A stretch of DNA of 64,000 nt from Lachnospiraceae bacterium (GTDB lineage Bacteria; Bacillota; Clostridia; Lachnospirales; Lachnospiraceae), in contig JAAVZI010000035.1 in NCBI GenBank assembly GCA_022791575.1, positions 1 to 64,000 on the forward strand, in the 5' to 3' direction. Positions 25,631 to 34,574 of this stretch are shown one piece after another (within the stretch, counting starts at the first letter, position 1; every line of letters starts with the position of its first letter). The position numbers and the translations under genes are program-made. The notes below the pieces were generated by a model. The model saw only the letters and a list, made by a program, of their open reading frames with translations, was not told where the DNA came from and did no database searches.

Positions 25631-25655
25631 CAAATAGAAAAAGACAGGTTACAAT
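25627..25655 (+). promoter_or_regulatory. Promoter for the gene at 25768
   Basis: TTGACA (25627-25632), a 17-base spacer and TACAAT (25650-25655), overlapping the end of the truncated radical SAM frame. Confidence 0.6.
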
Positions 25656-25767
25656 ATATTTAGCACGTGCGCACGTAAGCGATTTGGGAATTATATTTTA
25701 GGAACATGTTAATAATCTGTTAATACTGATATTTGTAAAACTAATAATAGACAGAGAAGGAACGATT

Positions 25768-26277
25768 ATGGATACGATTCAAGAACTACAGAATTTCCGA
25801 ACACAGTTAATTCAGCAAATTAATGTACAATTTGATGATCTGATTCAAAAAATGCGTATGGAACAGGACATAACAGAATCTGTTCCAGAGATCAGAAACT
25901 ATGAAAGCATATACCCATTAACAACTGCTACAGCCTTTTTTAAAGGAAAGAAGCCAACCGGAGTGATTTTCTCTGATCAAACAAGGGAGGATGTTTCTAC
26001 CTGGAAACGGGCAGTGGAAGTGGTTTTAAAGAAATGCAACAGCGATGGTGCGAAACACAGGAAGCTCTTGGAACTTCGCGGCAAAGTGGCCGGCAGGAAC
26101 CGGATATTTCTTGGAAAATCAGCGGAATCCATGCGCAGTCCTTTAAAAATTGATCAGGACCTTTGGGTAGAGACCCACTATGATACAGAAACACTTTTAA
26201 GAATTCTAAAGGTACATATACTAGAGCCGGTGGGGTATGATTATAGTGGAATTACCATAACCATACGTAATAATTAA
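25768..26277 (+). CDS. Unknown protein, 169 residues
   Basis: It starts with a probable coiled coil (residues about 3-36, IQELQNFRTQLIQQINVQFD), followed by a folded C-terminal part with IYPLTTATAFFKGKKPTGVIF and a DVSTWKRAVEVVLKKC helix. The ending EPVGYDYSGITITIRNN is distinctive. No membrane segment or catalytic motif. GAGAAGGAACG precedes ATG 25768. It has its own promoter and stands alone. Similar open frames occur in clostridia as hypothetical proteins; function unknown. Confidence 0.68.
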   Translation: MDTIQELQNFRTQLIQQINVQFDDLIQKMRMEQDITESVPEIRNYESIYPLTTATAFFKGKKPTGVIFSDQTREDVSTWKRAVEVVLKKCNSDGAKHRKLLELRGKVAGRNRIFLGKSAESMRSPLKIDQDLWVETHYDTETLLRILKVHILEPVGYDYSGITITIRNN

Positions 26278-26411
26278 TAGAAAAAAAGAGAATCTGTCAT
26301 ACGAATTTTGAAATAATAGGTAAAAACGCCATGAATCTGCACAAACATTTTTCAAGAATAGCAGAAAATCTATCTAATTCACTTAAAATCCTGTATCATG
26401 TGTGGATTAAC

Positions 26412-26441
26412 TTGACATACCAGGGTAAATCGTTGTAAAAT
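26412..26441 (+). promoter_or_regulatory. Promoter for glgP
   Basis: TTGACA (26412-26417) and TAAAAT (26436-26441) with an 18-base spacer, 92 bases upstream of glgP. Confidence 0.5.
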
Positions 26442-26533
26442 CTCATTAGATTTAGGCACTTATTTTAACAATTAGTTGGTGGACAGAATCTATATACAAA
26501 GATAAAGTAAAATAACGAAAGGCAGGAAAAAAA

Positions 26534-28999
26534 ATGAGTAATATCAGCCCGAAATTCGAAAAAGAGAATTTCAAAAAGGAAGTAAAGGAAAATGTAAAGA
26601 CTTTATTCAGAAAAACCATTGATGAAGCAAGTCCGCAGCAGGTATTCCAGGCTGTTTCTTATGCCGTAAAGGATGTTATCGTTGATAACTGGCTGGAAAC
26701 ACAGAAAGAATATGAGAAAAAAGATCCGAAGACAGTCTATTATCTCTCTATGGAATTCCTCATGGGAAGAGCGCTGGGTAATAATTTAATTAACCTGACC
26801 GCTTATCAGGAAGTGAAAGAAGCATTGGATGAATTAGGTTTTGATATCAATGCGATTGAGGACGAGGAACCGGATGCAGCGCTGGGTAACGGCGGTCTGG
26901 GACGTCTGGCAGCTTGTTTCCTGGATTCTCTAGCAACATTGGGATACTCCGCTTATGGCTGCGGAATCCGTTACCGTTATGGTATGTTTAAACAGAAGGT
27001 AGAAGACGGATATCAGATTGAAGTACCAGATAACTGGTTGAAGGACGGCAATCCATTCGAGCTGAGAAGGCCGGAATATGCCACAGAAGTTAAGTTTGGC
27101 GGTTATGTACGCGTAGAAACAGACGAAAAGGGCAGAAGTCATTTTAAACAGGATGGTTATCAGTCAGTCATGGCGATTCCTTATGATCTTCCGATCGTCG
27201 GTTATGGCAACGGCATTGTCAATACCCTGCGGATCTGGGATGCAGAGCCAGTCAGCTGTTTCCAGCTGGATTCTTTTGATAAAGGAGATTATCAGAAAGC
27301 CGTAGAGCAGGAGAACTTGGCAAGAAATATTGTAGAAGTTCTTTATCCGAATGATAATCATTACGCAGGAAAAGAGCTTCGTCTGAAACAGCAGTATTTC
27401 TTTATTTCAGCTAGTATTCAGACAGCTGTTAAGAAATATAAGGATAAGCATGGAGATGTCCGCAAGCTGTATGAGAAGGTGACATTCCAGCTGAACGATA
27501 CGCATCCGACCGTTACAGTTGCTGAATTAATGCGTATTTTAATGGATGAGGAAGGTCTGGAATGGGATGAAGCATGGGAGGTTACCAGCAAAACTTGTGC
27601 TTATACCAATCATACCATTATGGCAGAGGCTTTGGAAAAATGGCCGATCGAGCTATTCTCCAGACTGTTGCCAAGAATCTATCAGATTGTAGAAGAAATT
27701 AACCGCCGTTTTGTCCTTGAAATTCAGAAGAAATATCCGGGCAACCAGGAAAAAGTTCGCAAGATGGCAATTATCTATGATGGACAGGTGAAGATGGCTC
27801 ATCTTGCGATTGCTGCCGGTTATTCCGTAAATGGCGTGGCACAGCTTCACACAGAGATCTTAAAGAAACAGGAATTAAAAGATTTCTATGAAATGATGCC
27901 AGAAAAATTCAATAATAAAACCAATGGTATTACACAGAGAAGATTCCTGCTTCACGGCAATCCGCTTCTGGCAGACTGGGTGACTGACCATATTGGAAAA
28001 GAGTGGATTACAGATTTGTCCCAGATTAATAAACTTGCTGTATTCGCAGATGATGAGAAGGCACAGCAGGAATTTATGAATATTAAATATAAGAATAAAC
28101 AGCGTCTGGCAAAATATATTTTAGAGCATAACGGTGTAGAAGTCGATCCTCGTTCAATTTTCGATGTACAGGTAAAACGTCTGCATGAATATAAGAGACA
28201 GCTCTTAAACATTCTACATGTGATGTATCTCTATAATGAGATCAAAGAGCATCCGGAAATGCCGTTCTATCCAAGGACTTTTATCTTTGGAGCTAAGGCT
28301 GCTGCTGGTTACAGACGTGCCAAACTGACCATTAAGTTAATCAATGCCGTTGCGGATGTTGTAAACAATGATAAATCCATTAACAATAAGTTAAAAGTGG
28401 TATTTATTGAGAACTATCGTGTATCCAATGCCGAATTAATTTTTGCGGCTGCAGATGTAAGCGAGCAGATTTCTACTGCTAGTAAAGAAGCTTCCGGTAC
28501 TGGTAATATGAAGTTTATGTTAAATGGTGCATTAACTATAGGTACGATGGATGGTGCTAATGTGGAAATCGTAGAAGAAGTTGGCGATGAGAATGCATTT
28601 ATCTTTGGTATGGGTTCGGACGAAGTCATTAATTATGAAAATAACGGCGGATACAATCCAATGGATATTTTCAACAGCGATCAGGGAATTCGCCAGGTGC
28701 TGATGCAGCTGATCAACGGATTCTATGCATCCAATGATCCAGAATTGTTCCGTGAAATTTATGATTCACTGCTGAATACAAACAGCAGCGACCGTGCAGA
28801 TACCTACTTTATCTTAAAGGATTTCCGTTCTTATGCAGAAGCTCATAAGAAAGTAGAAGAGGCTTACAGGGATGAAGCAGGCTGGGCAAGAAGTGCTATT
28901 TTGAACACTGCATGCTGCGGTAAGTTTACTTCTGACAGAACTATCCAAGAATATGTGGATGAAATCTGGAAGCTGGATAAAGTTGTAATTGGCGAATAA
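26534..28999 (+). CDS. glgP: Glycogen/alpha-glucan phosphorylase
   Basis: 821 residues, full length. It releases glucose-1-phosphate from glycogen or maltodextrin. The PLP-lysine region is EASGTGNMKFMLNGALTIGT; DANDDALGNGGLGRLAACF-like text appears as EPDAALGNGGLGRLAACFLD; VKRLHEYKRQLLNILH is conserved. A GAAAGGCAGGAAA leader precedes ATG 26534. It is monocistronic, with a strong terminator behind it. It gives the cell access to stored glucan. Confidence 0.97.
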   Translation: MSNISPKFEKENFKKEVKENVKTLFRKTIDEASPQQVFQAVSYAVKDVIVDNWLETQKEYEKKDPKTVYYLSMEFLMGRALGNNLINLTAYQEVKEALDELGFDINAIEDEEPDAALGNGGLGRLAACFLDSLATLGYSAYGCGIRYRYGMFKQKVEDGYQIEVPDNWLKDGNPFELRRPEYATEVKFGGYVRVETDEKGRSHFKQDGYQSVMAIPYDLPIVGYGNGIVNTLRIWDAEPVSCFQLDSFDKGDYQKAVEQENLARNIVEVLYPNDNHYAGKELRLKQQYFFISASIQTAVKKYKDKHGDVRKLYEKVTFQLNDTHPTVTVAELMRILMDEEGLEWDEAWEVTSKTCAYTNHTIMAEALEKWPIELFSRLLPRIYQIVEEINRRFVLEIQKKYPGNQEKVRKMAIIYDGQVKMAHLAIAAGYSVNGVAQLHTEILKKQELKDFYEMMPEKFNNKTNGITQRRFLLHGNPLLADWVTDHIGKEWITDLSQINKLAVFADDEKAQQEFMNIKYKNKQRLAKYILEHNGVEVDPRSIFDVQVKRLHEYKRQLLNILHVMYLYNEIKEHPEMPFYPRTFIFGAKAAAGYRRAKLTIKLINAVADVVNNDKSINNKLKVVFIENYRVSNAELIFAAADVSEQISTASKEASGTGNMKFMLNGALTIGTMDGANVEIVEEVGDENAFIFGMGSDEVINYENNGGYNPMDIFNSDQGIRQVLMQLINGFYASNDPELFREIYDSLLNTNSSDRADTYFILKDFRSYAEAHKKVEEAYRDEAGWARSAILNTACCGKFTSDRTIQEYVDEIWKLDKVVIGE

Positions 29000-29033
29000 T
29001 TAATGATCTATCCTTAAAAATAAACTCTACAGG

Positions 29034-29066
29034 AAAAAGGACTGTCTTATGACAGTCCTTTTTGAA
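29034..29066. terminator. Bidirectional terminator between glgP and the SOD-like gene
   Basis: A perfect 13-bp stem, AAAAAGGACTGTC with GACAGTCCTTTTT, and a four-base loop. A and T runs on the two sides let it serve both strands. Confidence 0.85.
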
Positions 29067-29111
29067 CGGGCTGTATCACCCGCCTGCCTGTATTTATATA
29101 ATAGGAAGAAT

Positions 29112-29603
29112 TTAACGATAGGCCTGTATGACACCGCAGCCAATCTTAGTGCCGGAATCTCCAGAAGGCTGCGAGGTAAAGTCATCTCTTTGGCTGTGGA
29201 TGATGATGGATTTTCCAATGATCTGCTCCAAAGTAAAACGTTTATCATAAAACACACTGTACGCATAGCCCTGATTACCGAATAAAGGCGGCAGATCTCC
29301 AAGATGGTCGGGATGTTCCTGCCCGGATGGATTAAAATGATTTCCTGTATTTTGAAATTGATGAGAGCAGTCCCCGTATTCATGAATATGCATGCCATAG
29401 AACTGCGTGGATTGCGGAGTATTGACATTGGGCAGGTTAAAGACTTCTGCTTCCACCAGAACACCTCCATACTGCGTCTGGTAGAAATTAATAATACCAC
29501 TTAATTGGAGATTGGGAGAAGCGCTTCGAACCCAGGCCTGAGCCTGTGGTGGATAATGGGAAAGCAGATCGACAAAAGTATCTGCTGGCGTAGGATATGG
29601 CAT
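29112..29603 (-). CDS. Cu/Zn superoxide dismutase-like protein
   Basis: 163 residues from ATG 29603, with GAAAGGAAACGATCT upstream; the longer open frame lacks a ribosome site. Copper ligands are in GMHIHEYGDCS, the bridging and zinc ligands in GNHFNPSGQEHPDHLGDLP, and the second copper histidine region is IIIHSQRDDF. The arginine normally before the last Cys (GGRLACGVI) is replaced by Lys (GTKIGCGVI). No signal peptide is evident, so it looks cytoplasmic, unlike most bacterial SodC. Dismutase activity is likely but unproven because of the Arg change. Confidence 0.83.
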   Translation of the reverse strand: MPYPTPADTFVDLLSHYPPQAQAWVRSASPNLQLSGIINFYQTQYGGVLVEAEVFNLPNVNTPQSTQFYGMHIHEYGDCSHQFQNTGNHFNPSGQEHPDHLGDLPPLFGNQGYAYSVFYDKRFTLEQIIGKSIIIHSQRDDFTSQPSGDSGTKIGCGVIQAYR

Positions 29604-29831
29604 AGATCGTTTCCTTTCAGGTCGGCCCGTCATACGGGATGGTTCTTTGTATGACAAGGGCGGAATCTTCTGGTAATAGGATATGCACAAACAATAAAAA
29701 GGTTACAAGAGAATAATGATTTTACAATATTTAGGCATAAGCGCCAATGAAAAAATATGGACAATATAGTGCAAGAAAAGAAGAAAAGTCTGCAAGACAC
29801 ACAAGATTATTTCTGATATGCTTTTATATAC
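29604..29831. other. Non-coding stretch upstream of the SOD-like gene
   Basis: It contains the SOD-like gene's leader. No further gene or structured RNA was recognised. Copy A of the palindromic element follows immediately. Confidence 0.4.
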
Positions 29832-29985
29832 AAGTTAGGGATTTGCGAAACTCTTATCTCACTGTTAGGATTTGGACAAGATATACAAAAATGTAGCGAA
29901 TCTAAAATGTCTTTGAGCGGAATTTTTGTATATCTTGTTCAAATCCGTCGCTTAGAATACAACTTTCGCAATCACCTATATTATA
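29832..29985. repeat. Palindromic intergenic element, copy A
   Basis: The left arm at 29868-29892 (GGATTTGGACAAGATATACA then AAAAT) pairs with 29922-29946 over 25 bp with one G-U pair. The loop GTAGCGAATCTAAAATGTCT then TTGAGCGGA is shared with the other copies. The outer ends (TTTGCGAAACTC and ACTTTCGCAATCACCTA) are imperfect inverted repeats. It lies just upstream of the Gfo/Idh gene. Confidence 0.83.
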
Positions 29986-30012
29986 CAAGTAGAGTAAAGG
30001 AGCAGGAATCAT

Positions 30013-31095
30013 ATGAAAAAGTTAAAATTAGGTGTGTTGGGACTTGGGGAAGGAAGAAGTATCATTTCAGCAGTGCAGCAAAGTGCATACTGGGAACTGG
30101 GAATGCTGTGTGATCTGAATGAGGATCTATGCAGGCAGCGCTGTCAGGAGTTTGCGATAGAACCCTGTTATACAACCGATTACAAGGAAATGCTGGCAGA
30201 TCCGGAAATTGATGTTATAGGTGTATATACACCGGACCAGCTTCATGCATTACATATCAGAATGGCATTGGAAGCAGGAAAGCATGTGATCTGTACCAAA
30301 CCTTTAATGATTAGCCTCGACGAAGCAAAGGAACTTCTGGAGGTTGAGAAAAAGAGCGGCAAACTGGTGTTCGTAGGACAAAGTTCCCGATATTTTGAGC
30401 CTATGCGGCATCAGAGAGAAGACTTTGAAGCAGGCAGACACGGAGAACTGGTGACATTGGAAACCCACTATATGAGTGATTCCCGCTGGTTTTTGGAAAG
30501 GGATTGGAGCCATAGCAGCGGATTTTCCTGGATGTATAATTTTATGATTCATGCAGTAGACTTGGCGGCATGGTATCTGCCTGAGATTGAAGAAGTCTAT
30601 GGTATGGGAATGGTCAGTGCGAATACTAGGGAGCGGGAGTTGGAAGTTCCAGATACCATGAAATTTCTTATGAAAAATAAAGATGGCAGATTTGCTTCCG
30701 TTACAGGAGCTTATGCCACTCCGACATTAGGCAGTGCCATAGAGCAGTCCATAAGCTGTACGTTGCGGGGAACGAAAGGAATCAGCCGAGCAGGCTATCC
30801 AAAGCTGCAGTATTATACGAATTTTGAGCCGATACAAAAAACAGCGAGTCTGCATAGCTATGAAGAAAAGCATGACTATTATTTTCGCTTCGAAGCAGAG
30901 AATCATCATGCTGGTGAATATCAGAATTACATTGAAGAATTTGCACAGGAGCTGATTGCCGGTCGAACACCAAAGCCAGATTTAAGAGAGGGCATTCATA
31001 CACTGGCAGTGATGGAAGCCATGGAGGAATCGTTAAAGAAGGGAATGCCGGTTAGAGTAGAAGAGATTCTGGCGCGGAGGGGAATCGTGCTTTAA
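30013..31095 (+). CDS. Gfo/Idh/MocA family oxidoreductase
   Basis: 360 residues. The N-terminal Rossmann domain has GVLGLGEGRSIISAV, a variation of the usual GxGxxG, then the VYTPDQLHALH loop and the lysine-proline motif in VICTKPLMISLDEA. The C-terminal part is the alpha/beta dimerisation domain. These enzymes act on sugars or inositol with NAD(P). The substrate is not predictable here. TAAAGGAGCAGGAATCAT precedes ATG 30013. It is monocistronic. Confidence 0.9.
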   Translation: MKKLKLGVLGLGEGRSIISAVQQSAYWELGMLCDLNEDLCRQRCQEFAIEPCYTTDYKEMLADPEIDVIGVYTPDQLHALHIRMALEAGKHVICTKPLMISLDEAKELLEVEKKSGKLVFVGQSSRYFEPMRHQREDFEAGRHGELVTLETHYMSDSRWFLERDWSHSSGFSWMYNFMIHAVDLAAWYLPEIEEVYGMGMVSANTRERELEVPDTMKFLMKNKDGRFASVTGAYATPTLGSAIEQSISCTLRGTKGISRAGYPKLQYYTNFEPIQKTASLHSYEEKHDYYFRFEAENHHAGEYQNYIEEFAQELIAGRTPKPDLREGIHTLAVMEAMEESLKKGMPVRVEEILARRGIVL

Positions 31096-31220
31096 AGCCT
31101 CTGATTGGGTGGGACAGTACTTTTTGTGCATTCTCTGGAAAAATATAGAAAAATTGTTGTTCCGTTACCGAAAAGATAGTATAATAAATAAAAAATATTA
31201 TTTATTCAGGAGGAATTGAC

Positions 31221-31733
31221 ATGCATAACTTTCAACCGGTTCCGGTAGATTTTTTTGAGAAAAGTCCATTTGAATTGATAGGAAAGGACTGGATGCTGAT
31301 TACAGCGCTTAAAGATAACAAAGTCAATACCATGACAGCTTCGTGGGGCGGTCTCGGTGTAATGTGGGGAAAAAATGTGGCGTTTATCGTTGTTCGAAAC
31401 AGCCGTTATACCAAGGAATTTATTGATGGTTCAACGACCTTTTCCCTAAGCTTTTTTGATGAAAAATACAAGACAACACTAAAATATCTGGGTGCAGTAT
31501 CCGGCCGGGATGAGGATAAGATATCGAATGCAAAGCTGAAGGTTCAGATTCATGAGCCAGGTGAAACGCCATTTATTGATGAAGCGAATCTGGTACTGAT
31601 CTGCAGGAAGATGTATATGGGCGAACTGGGACCGGATGGTTTCCAGCTTCCGCAGATTCAGGAACAGTGGTATAAGGATGAAGATTATCATGTTCTGTAT
31701 ATCGGGGAGATTACGGAGATTCTGGCAAGATAA
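31221..31733 (+). CDS. Flavin reductase-like FMN-binding protein
   Basis: 170 residues with the flavin reductase split-barrel pattern: LITALKDNKVNTMTASWGGLGVMW-type text (NTMTASWGGLGVMWGKN), FIVVRNSRYTKEFID, FSLSFFDEKY and LGAVSGRDEDKI. It probably binds FMN and supplies reduced flavin or acts on a small molecule. A CAGGAGGAATTGAC site precedes ATG 31221. It is not linked to an obvious monooxygenase partner. Confidence 0.88.
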   Translation: MHNFQPVPVDFFEKSPFELIGKDWMLITALKDNKVNTMTASWGGLGVMWGKNVAFIVVRNSRYTKEFIDGSTTFSLSFFDEKYKTTLKYLGAVSGRDEDKISNAKLKVQIHEPGETPFIDEANLVLICRKMYMGELGPDGFQLPQIQEQWYKDEDYHVLYIGEITEILAR

Positions 31734-31828
31734 GGTCTTTTTGTAAATTTAGGGACAGCAGTCATATTTTCAGGCAGGATTCATATATATGAAATAAGGA
31801 CGATAAAGCTTTATGGAAGGGGAAATAT

Positions 31829-32821
31829 ATGAAGAATCCAATGCTTAGGGATGTGGCTGCTGTTTTTGTCATTCTTTTTCTGCTTCCATATGTGGTTACG
31901 ATTCTGGCTTTTGGTTTTCCGGAAAAGAACAGCAGCAGAAGCAATTCTGCCGAACAGAGTGTATACATATCTTATGACGGCAGACAGGAGAAAATCACGG
32001 TTACACAGTATCTGACAGGAGTTCTGGCGGCACAGATTCCAGTGGATTATCAGATGGAAGCACTGAAAGCCCATGCGGTGCTGGCTCGAACGTATTTTCG
32101 GCTTCATGTGGGTAAGGATACTGTGATTGAGAAGGATACCGCAGCGCAGACATTTCTAACAAAGGAACAGATGAAGAATCTCTGGGGGGACAAGTTTGAG
32201 GAGAACTATAAGAAGCTGGAGCAGGCGGTTACAGATACCGGTGATGAGTGCCTGTATGCAGATGACAGGCTGGCAGAACCTTATTTTCATGCGGCCAGCG
32301 CAGGAAAGACAAGAGATGGTACGGAAGTGTTCGGAGAAGCATCTTATGCGTATCTTGCAGGATGTGACTGTAAGAAGGATCTGCAGGCAGATAATTATGT
32401 GACAATTCGATCATTTACCGAGGAAGAAATTGAGGAATATCTGGTACAGCTTTCCGAGAAGAGCGGAATACAACAGGAAACGGTACAGACAGAAGAGAGT
32501 ACGCAGGAGGGAGTGTCAAAGGAATCGTCTTCGGCACTGATCGACTTATTTCAGGTACTCAATCGTGACAGCTGCGGGTATGTAACCCGTATTCAGGTAC
32601 AGGGACGGACCGTACATGGGGAGACATTTCGCAATGTATTCGGTCTGCCTTCGGCTGCTTTTCAGATCGAAGAATGGGAATCGGGCCTTCGCTTTGTCTG
32701 CAAAGGGCTGGGGCATGGTCTGGGAATGAGTCTGTACAGCGCCAATGAAATGGCAAAAGAGGGGGATACTCATAGGGAAATTCTGCAGTATTTTTTTAAA
32801 AATATTTCGATAAAAAAATAA
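31829..32821 (+). CDS. spoIID: Stage II sporulation protein D (SpoIID/LytB family)
   Basis: 330 residues. One N-terminal membrane anchor (about 8-28) precedes the SpoIID domain. The amidase-transglycosylase segment is YLTGVLAAQIPVDYQMEALK, with AHAVLARTYF after it (catalytic Glu in MEAL). A C-terminal GLGHGLGMSLYSANEMAKEG closes the domain. A Glu/Ser/Thr-rich insertion (about 215-235) is non-conserved. SpoIID is a lytic transglycosylase needed for engulfment by the mother cell. It lies 135 bases before the SpoIIQ-like gene, its usual functional partner at the septum. Confidence 0.93.
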   Translation: MKNPMLRDVAAVFVILFLLPYVVTILAFGFPEKNSSRSNSAEQSVYISYDGRQEKITVTQYLTGVLAAQIPVDYQMEALKAHAVLARTYFRLHVGKDTVIEKDTAAQTFLTKEQMKNLWGDKFEENYKKLEQAVTDTGDECLYADDRLAEPYFHAASAGKTRDGTEVFGEASYAYLAGCDCKKDLQADNYVTIRSFTEEEIEEYLVQLSEKSGIQQETVQTEESTQEGVSKESSSALIDLFQVLNRDSCGYVTRIQVQGRTVHGETFRNVFGLPSAAFQIEEWESGLRFVCKGLGHGLGMSLYSANEMAKEGDTHREILQYFFKNISIKK

Positions 32822-32956
32822 AGCAGAAACCGTTAAAAAAATAACTATTACAAAATTTATCTCGAAACATTTGACACCTTATGAATAAAAGTAATCGAAC
32901 AGGCAATGCTATGAGTACGGAAAAGTTTCTGTAGATTTTTATTCAGAGGTGATAGG

Positions 32957-33820
32957 ATGAGAAGTAGAAAAAAAGCGTTTTATAAAAGAAGAACCGTCAT
33001 TGTGGCAGCCGCCCTCTGCCTGCTGTCGATCTTGGGGCTTGCCGGAATATACCGGCTGGAAAGCAATAAGAATAAGCAGGACAAAGAGCTTGTGAACTGG
33101 GAAGAGATTGATGACACAAGGCAGGCAAAGGGCAAAGATTCCCTCAAGGAATCTCAAGAGAAAAAAGATACACAGGATGAGAACCGTTCAGGCTTAGTGA
33201 ATAAGGATGAAGCAGACGGGCAGGAGAGCCGTCTCGGAGAATCAGCAGCTCCAACACCGGTTCCTTTGGCAAGTGCGGAACCATCAGAATTGCCTGTAAT
33301 AGAAACACCAGTTCCTCAGGAGAGCCCTGTACCACAGCCAGCGGCAGAAGAATCATCAGAGGGAGAAACGGCACAGGCATCGGTCCAGAATGCAATTAAC
33401 CTGAATTTTAAACCGGAATCTGGTATGATCTGGCCGGTTGAAGGAAATGTAATATTGGATTACAGTATGGACCATTCCATTTATTTTCCTACATTGAATC
33501 AGTACAAATATAATCCGGCAATTGCCATTCAAAGTGAGACAGGCACTCCCGTGTTGTCTGTTGCCAATGGGGTGATTGAGTCTATCACAGAAACCGATGA
33601 GACCGGGCTGACGATGACCGTGGATCTGGGGAGTGGCTATCAGGCTGTGTATGGACAATTAGCAGAAGTATCCTTAAGTACAGGCAGCTATGTGGAAGCC
33701 GGGAGCCAGATTGCTACAGTAGCAGAACCAAGCATATACTATCAGGTGGAAGGTGACAACCTGTATTTCCAGGTGCTGAAGGATGGCCAGCCAGTAGACC
33801 CATTAGATTATATCAAATAA
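32957..33820 (+). CDS. SpoIIQ-like M23 family protein lacking metal ligands
   Basis: 287 residues: N-terminal membrane anchor (about 12-30), an acidic and Pro-rich linker (about 35-140), then an M23/LytM-type domain (about 150-287). The fold is clear (GTPVLSVANGVIESI, VDLGSGYQAVYGQLAEV, GSYVEAGSQIATV), but the usual zinc histidines are absent: NPAIAI replaces HxGxD, VYGQL replaces the YxHL histidine, and LYFQV replaces HFEV. It is therefore probably a non-enzymatic SpoIIQ that binds SpoIIIAH across the septum. The link is supported by spoIID next door. Confidence 0.83.
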   Translation: MRSRKKAFYKRRTVIVAAALCLLSILGLAGIYRLESNKNKQDKELVNWEEIDDTRQAKGKDSLKESQEKKDTQDENRSGLVNKDEADGQESRLGESAAPTPVPLASAEPSELPVIETPVPQESPVPQPAAEESSEGETAQASVQNAINLNFKPESGMIWPVEGNVILDYSMDHSIYFPTLNQYKYNPAIAIQSETGTPVLSVANGVIESITETDETGLTMTVDLGSGYQAVYGQLAEVSLSTGSYVEAGSQIATVAEPSIYYQVEGDNLYFQVLKDGQPVDPLDYIK

Positions 33821-33978
33821 GAAGAAGCAGAGAGAAAGGTGTTGCGCGGCAATGCCTTTTTTCATTGTGCTCAGTTTGTGAAGTAAGAATTCGAAATTTC
33901 TGTGTTTTACATTGCAAATGTAAAAATGGTATGATAGAATGCTACGTAGTGGAAATATAAGGTAACTTTTGTATTGGT

Positions 33979-34128
33979 ACAATAATTGCGAAAGTTGTAT
34001 TCGGGCGACGAGTTTGAGCAATCAATACAAAAATTCCGCTCAAAGACGTTTTTAATTCGCTGCATTTTTGTATTGATTGCTCAAACTCTGACAGTGAAAT
34101 ACAAGCTTTACAAATGCCTATTAGTACA
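33979..34128. repeat. Palindromic intergenic element, copy B
   Basis: Arms 34010-34034 and 34064-34088 form a perfect 25-bp inverted repeat (GAGTTTGAGCAATCAATACA then AAAAT). The loop is the reverse complement of the loops in A and D, so this copy is in the opposite orientation. The outer ends are AATTGCGAAAGTTG and CAAGCTTTACAAATGCCTA. TAGTACAAT borders the element. Confidence 0.85.
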
Positions 34129-34155
34129 ATGACCTTTTGACACCCTAATTCTAAA

Positions 34156-34394
34156 GTACAATAATAGGTATTTACGAATTTTAATCTAATGTCAGGGTTT
34201 AGACAATCAATACAAAAATGTAGCAAATCAAGTACTGATATCAGGACTCTTCCCACTTCGTGGGCCCAGTGACACCAGGGCTCCTCCCACCTTGTGGGTC
34301 CCTCCTCATGTCCAATCAACGCTTTTGAGCTGCATTTTTGTATTGATTGTTCAAATCCGTTGCCTTGAATATAACTTTCGCAATCATCTATAGT
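34156..34394. repeat. Palindromic intergenic element, copy C, with a loop insertion
   Basis: Arms 34195-34220 and 34333-34358 pair over 26 bp with a few mismatches. The loop is about 112 bases instead of about 29. It carries two tandem related hairpins, CCCACTTCGTGGG (near 34252) and CCCACCTTGTGGG (near 34286). The start of the insertion (AATCAAGTACTGA) is shared with copy E at 15633. Confidence 0.8.
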
Positions 34395-34556
34395 ACAATA
34401 ATAGATAATTGCAAAACTTAGGATTGAACACCAGATTTTAGGCAAATCCTACAAAAACAGAGCGAATTTAAAACGCTTTTGAGCGGCGTTTTTGTAGGAT
34501 TTGTCTAAAATCGTCGCTTTGATTCAAACTTTCGCAATTACCTAATAGTACAATAA
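34385..34556. repeat. Palindromic intergenic element, copy D
   Basis: Arms 34435-34458 and 34488-34511 pair over 24 bp with one G-U pair (ATTTTAGGCAAATCCTACAA then AAAC). The arm sequence differs from A, B and C, but the pairing is kept. The loop AGAGCGAATTTAAAACGCTT then TTGAGCGGC is the shared family loop. It ends 18 bases before the first ABC exporter gene. Confidence 0.85.
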
Positions 34557-34574
34557 CACAGAAAGGAGATAAAC

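Noticed and set aside
33942-34445. 167-residue minus-strand open frame over the tandem palindromic elements
   Set aside because: It is explained by the repeated elements themselves; similar peptides such as SLSGIFV appear at each copy because the DNA repeats.
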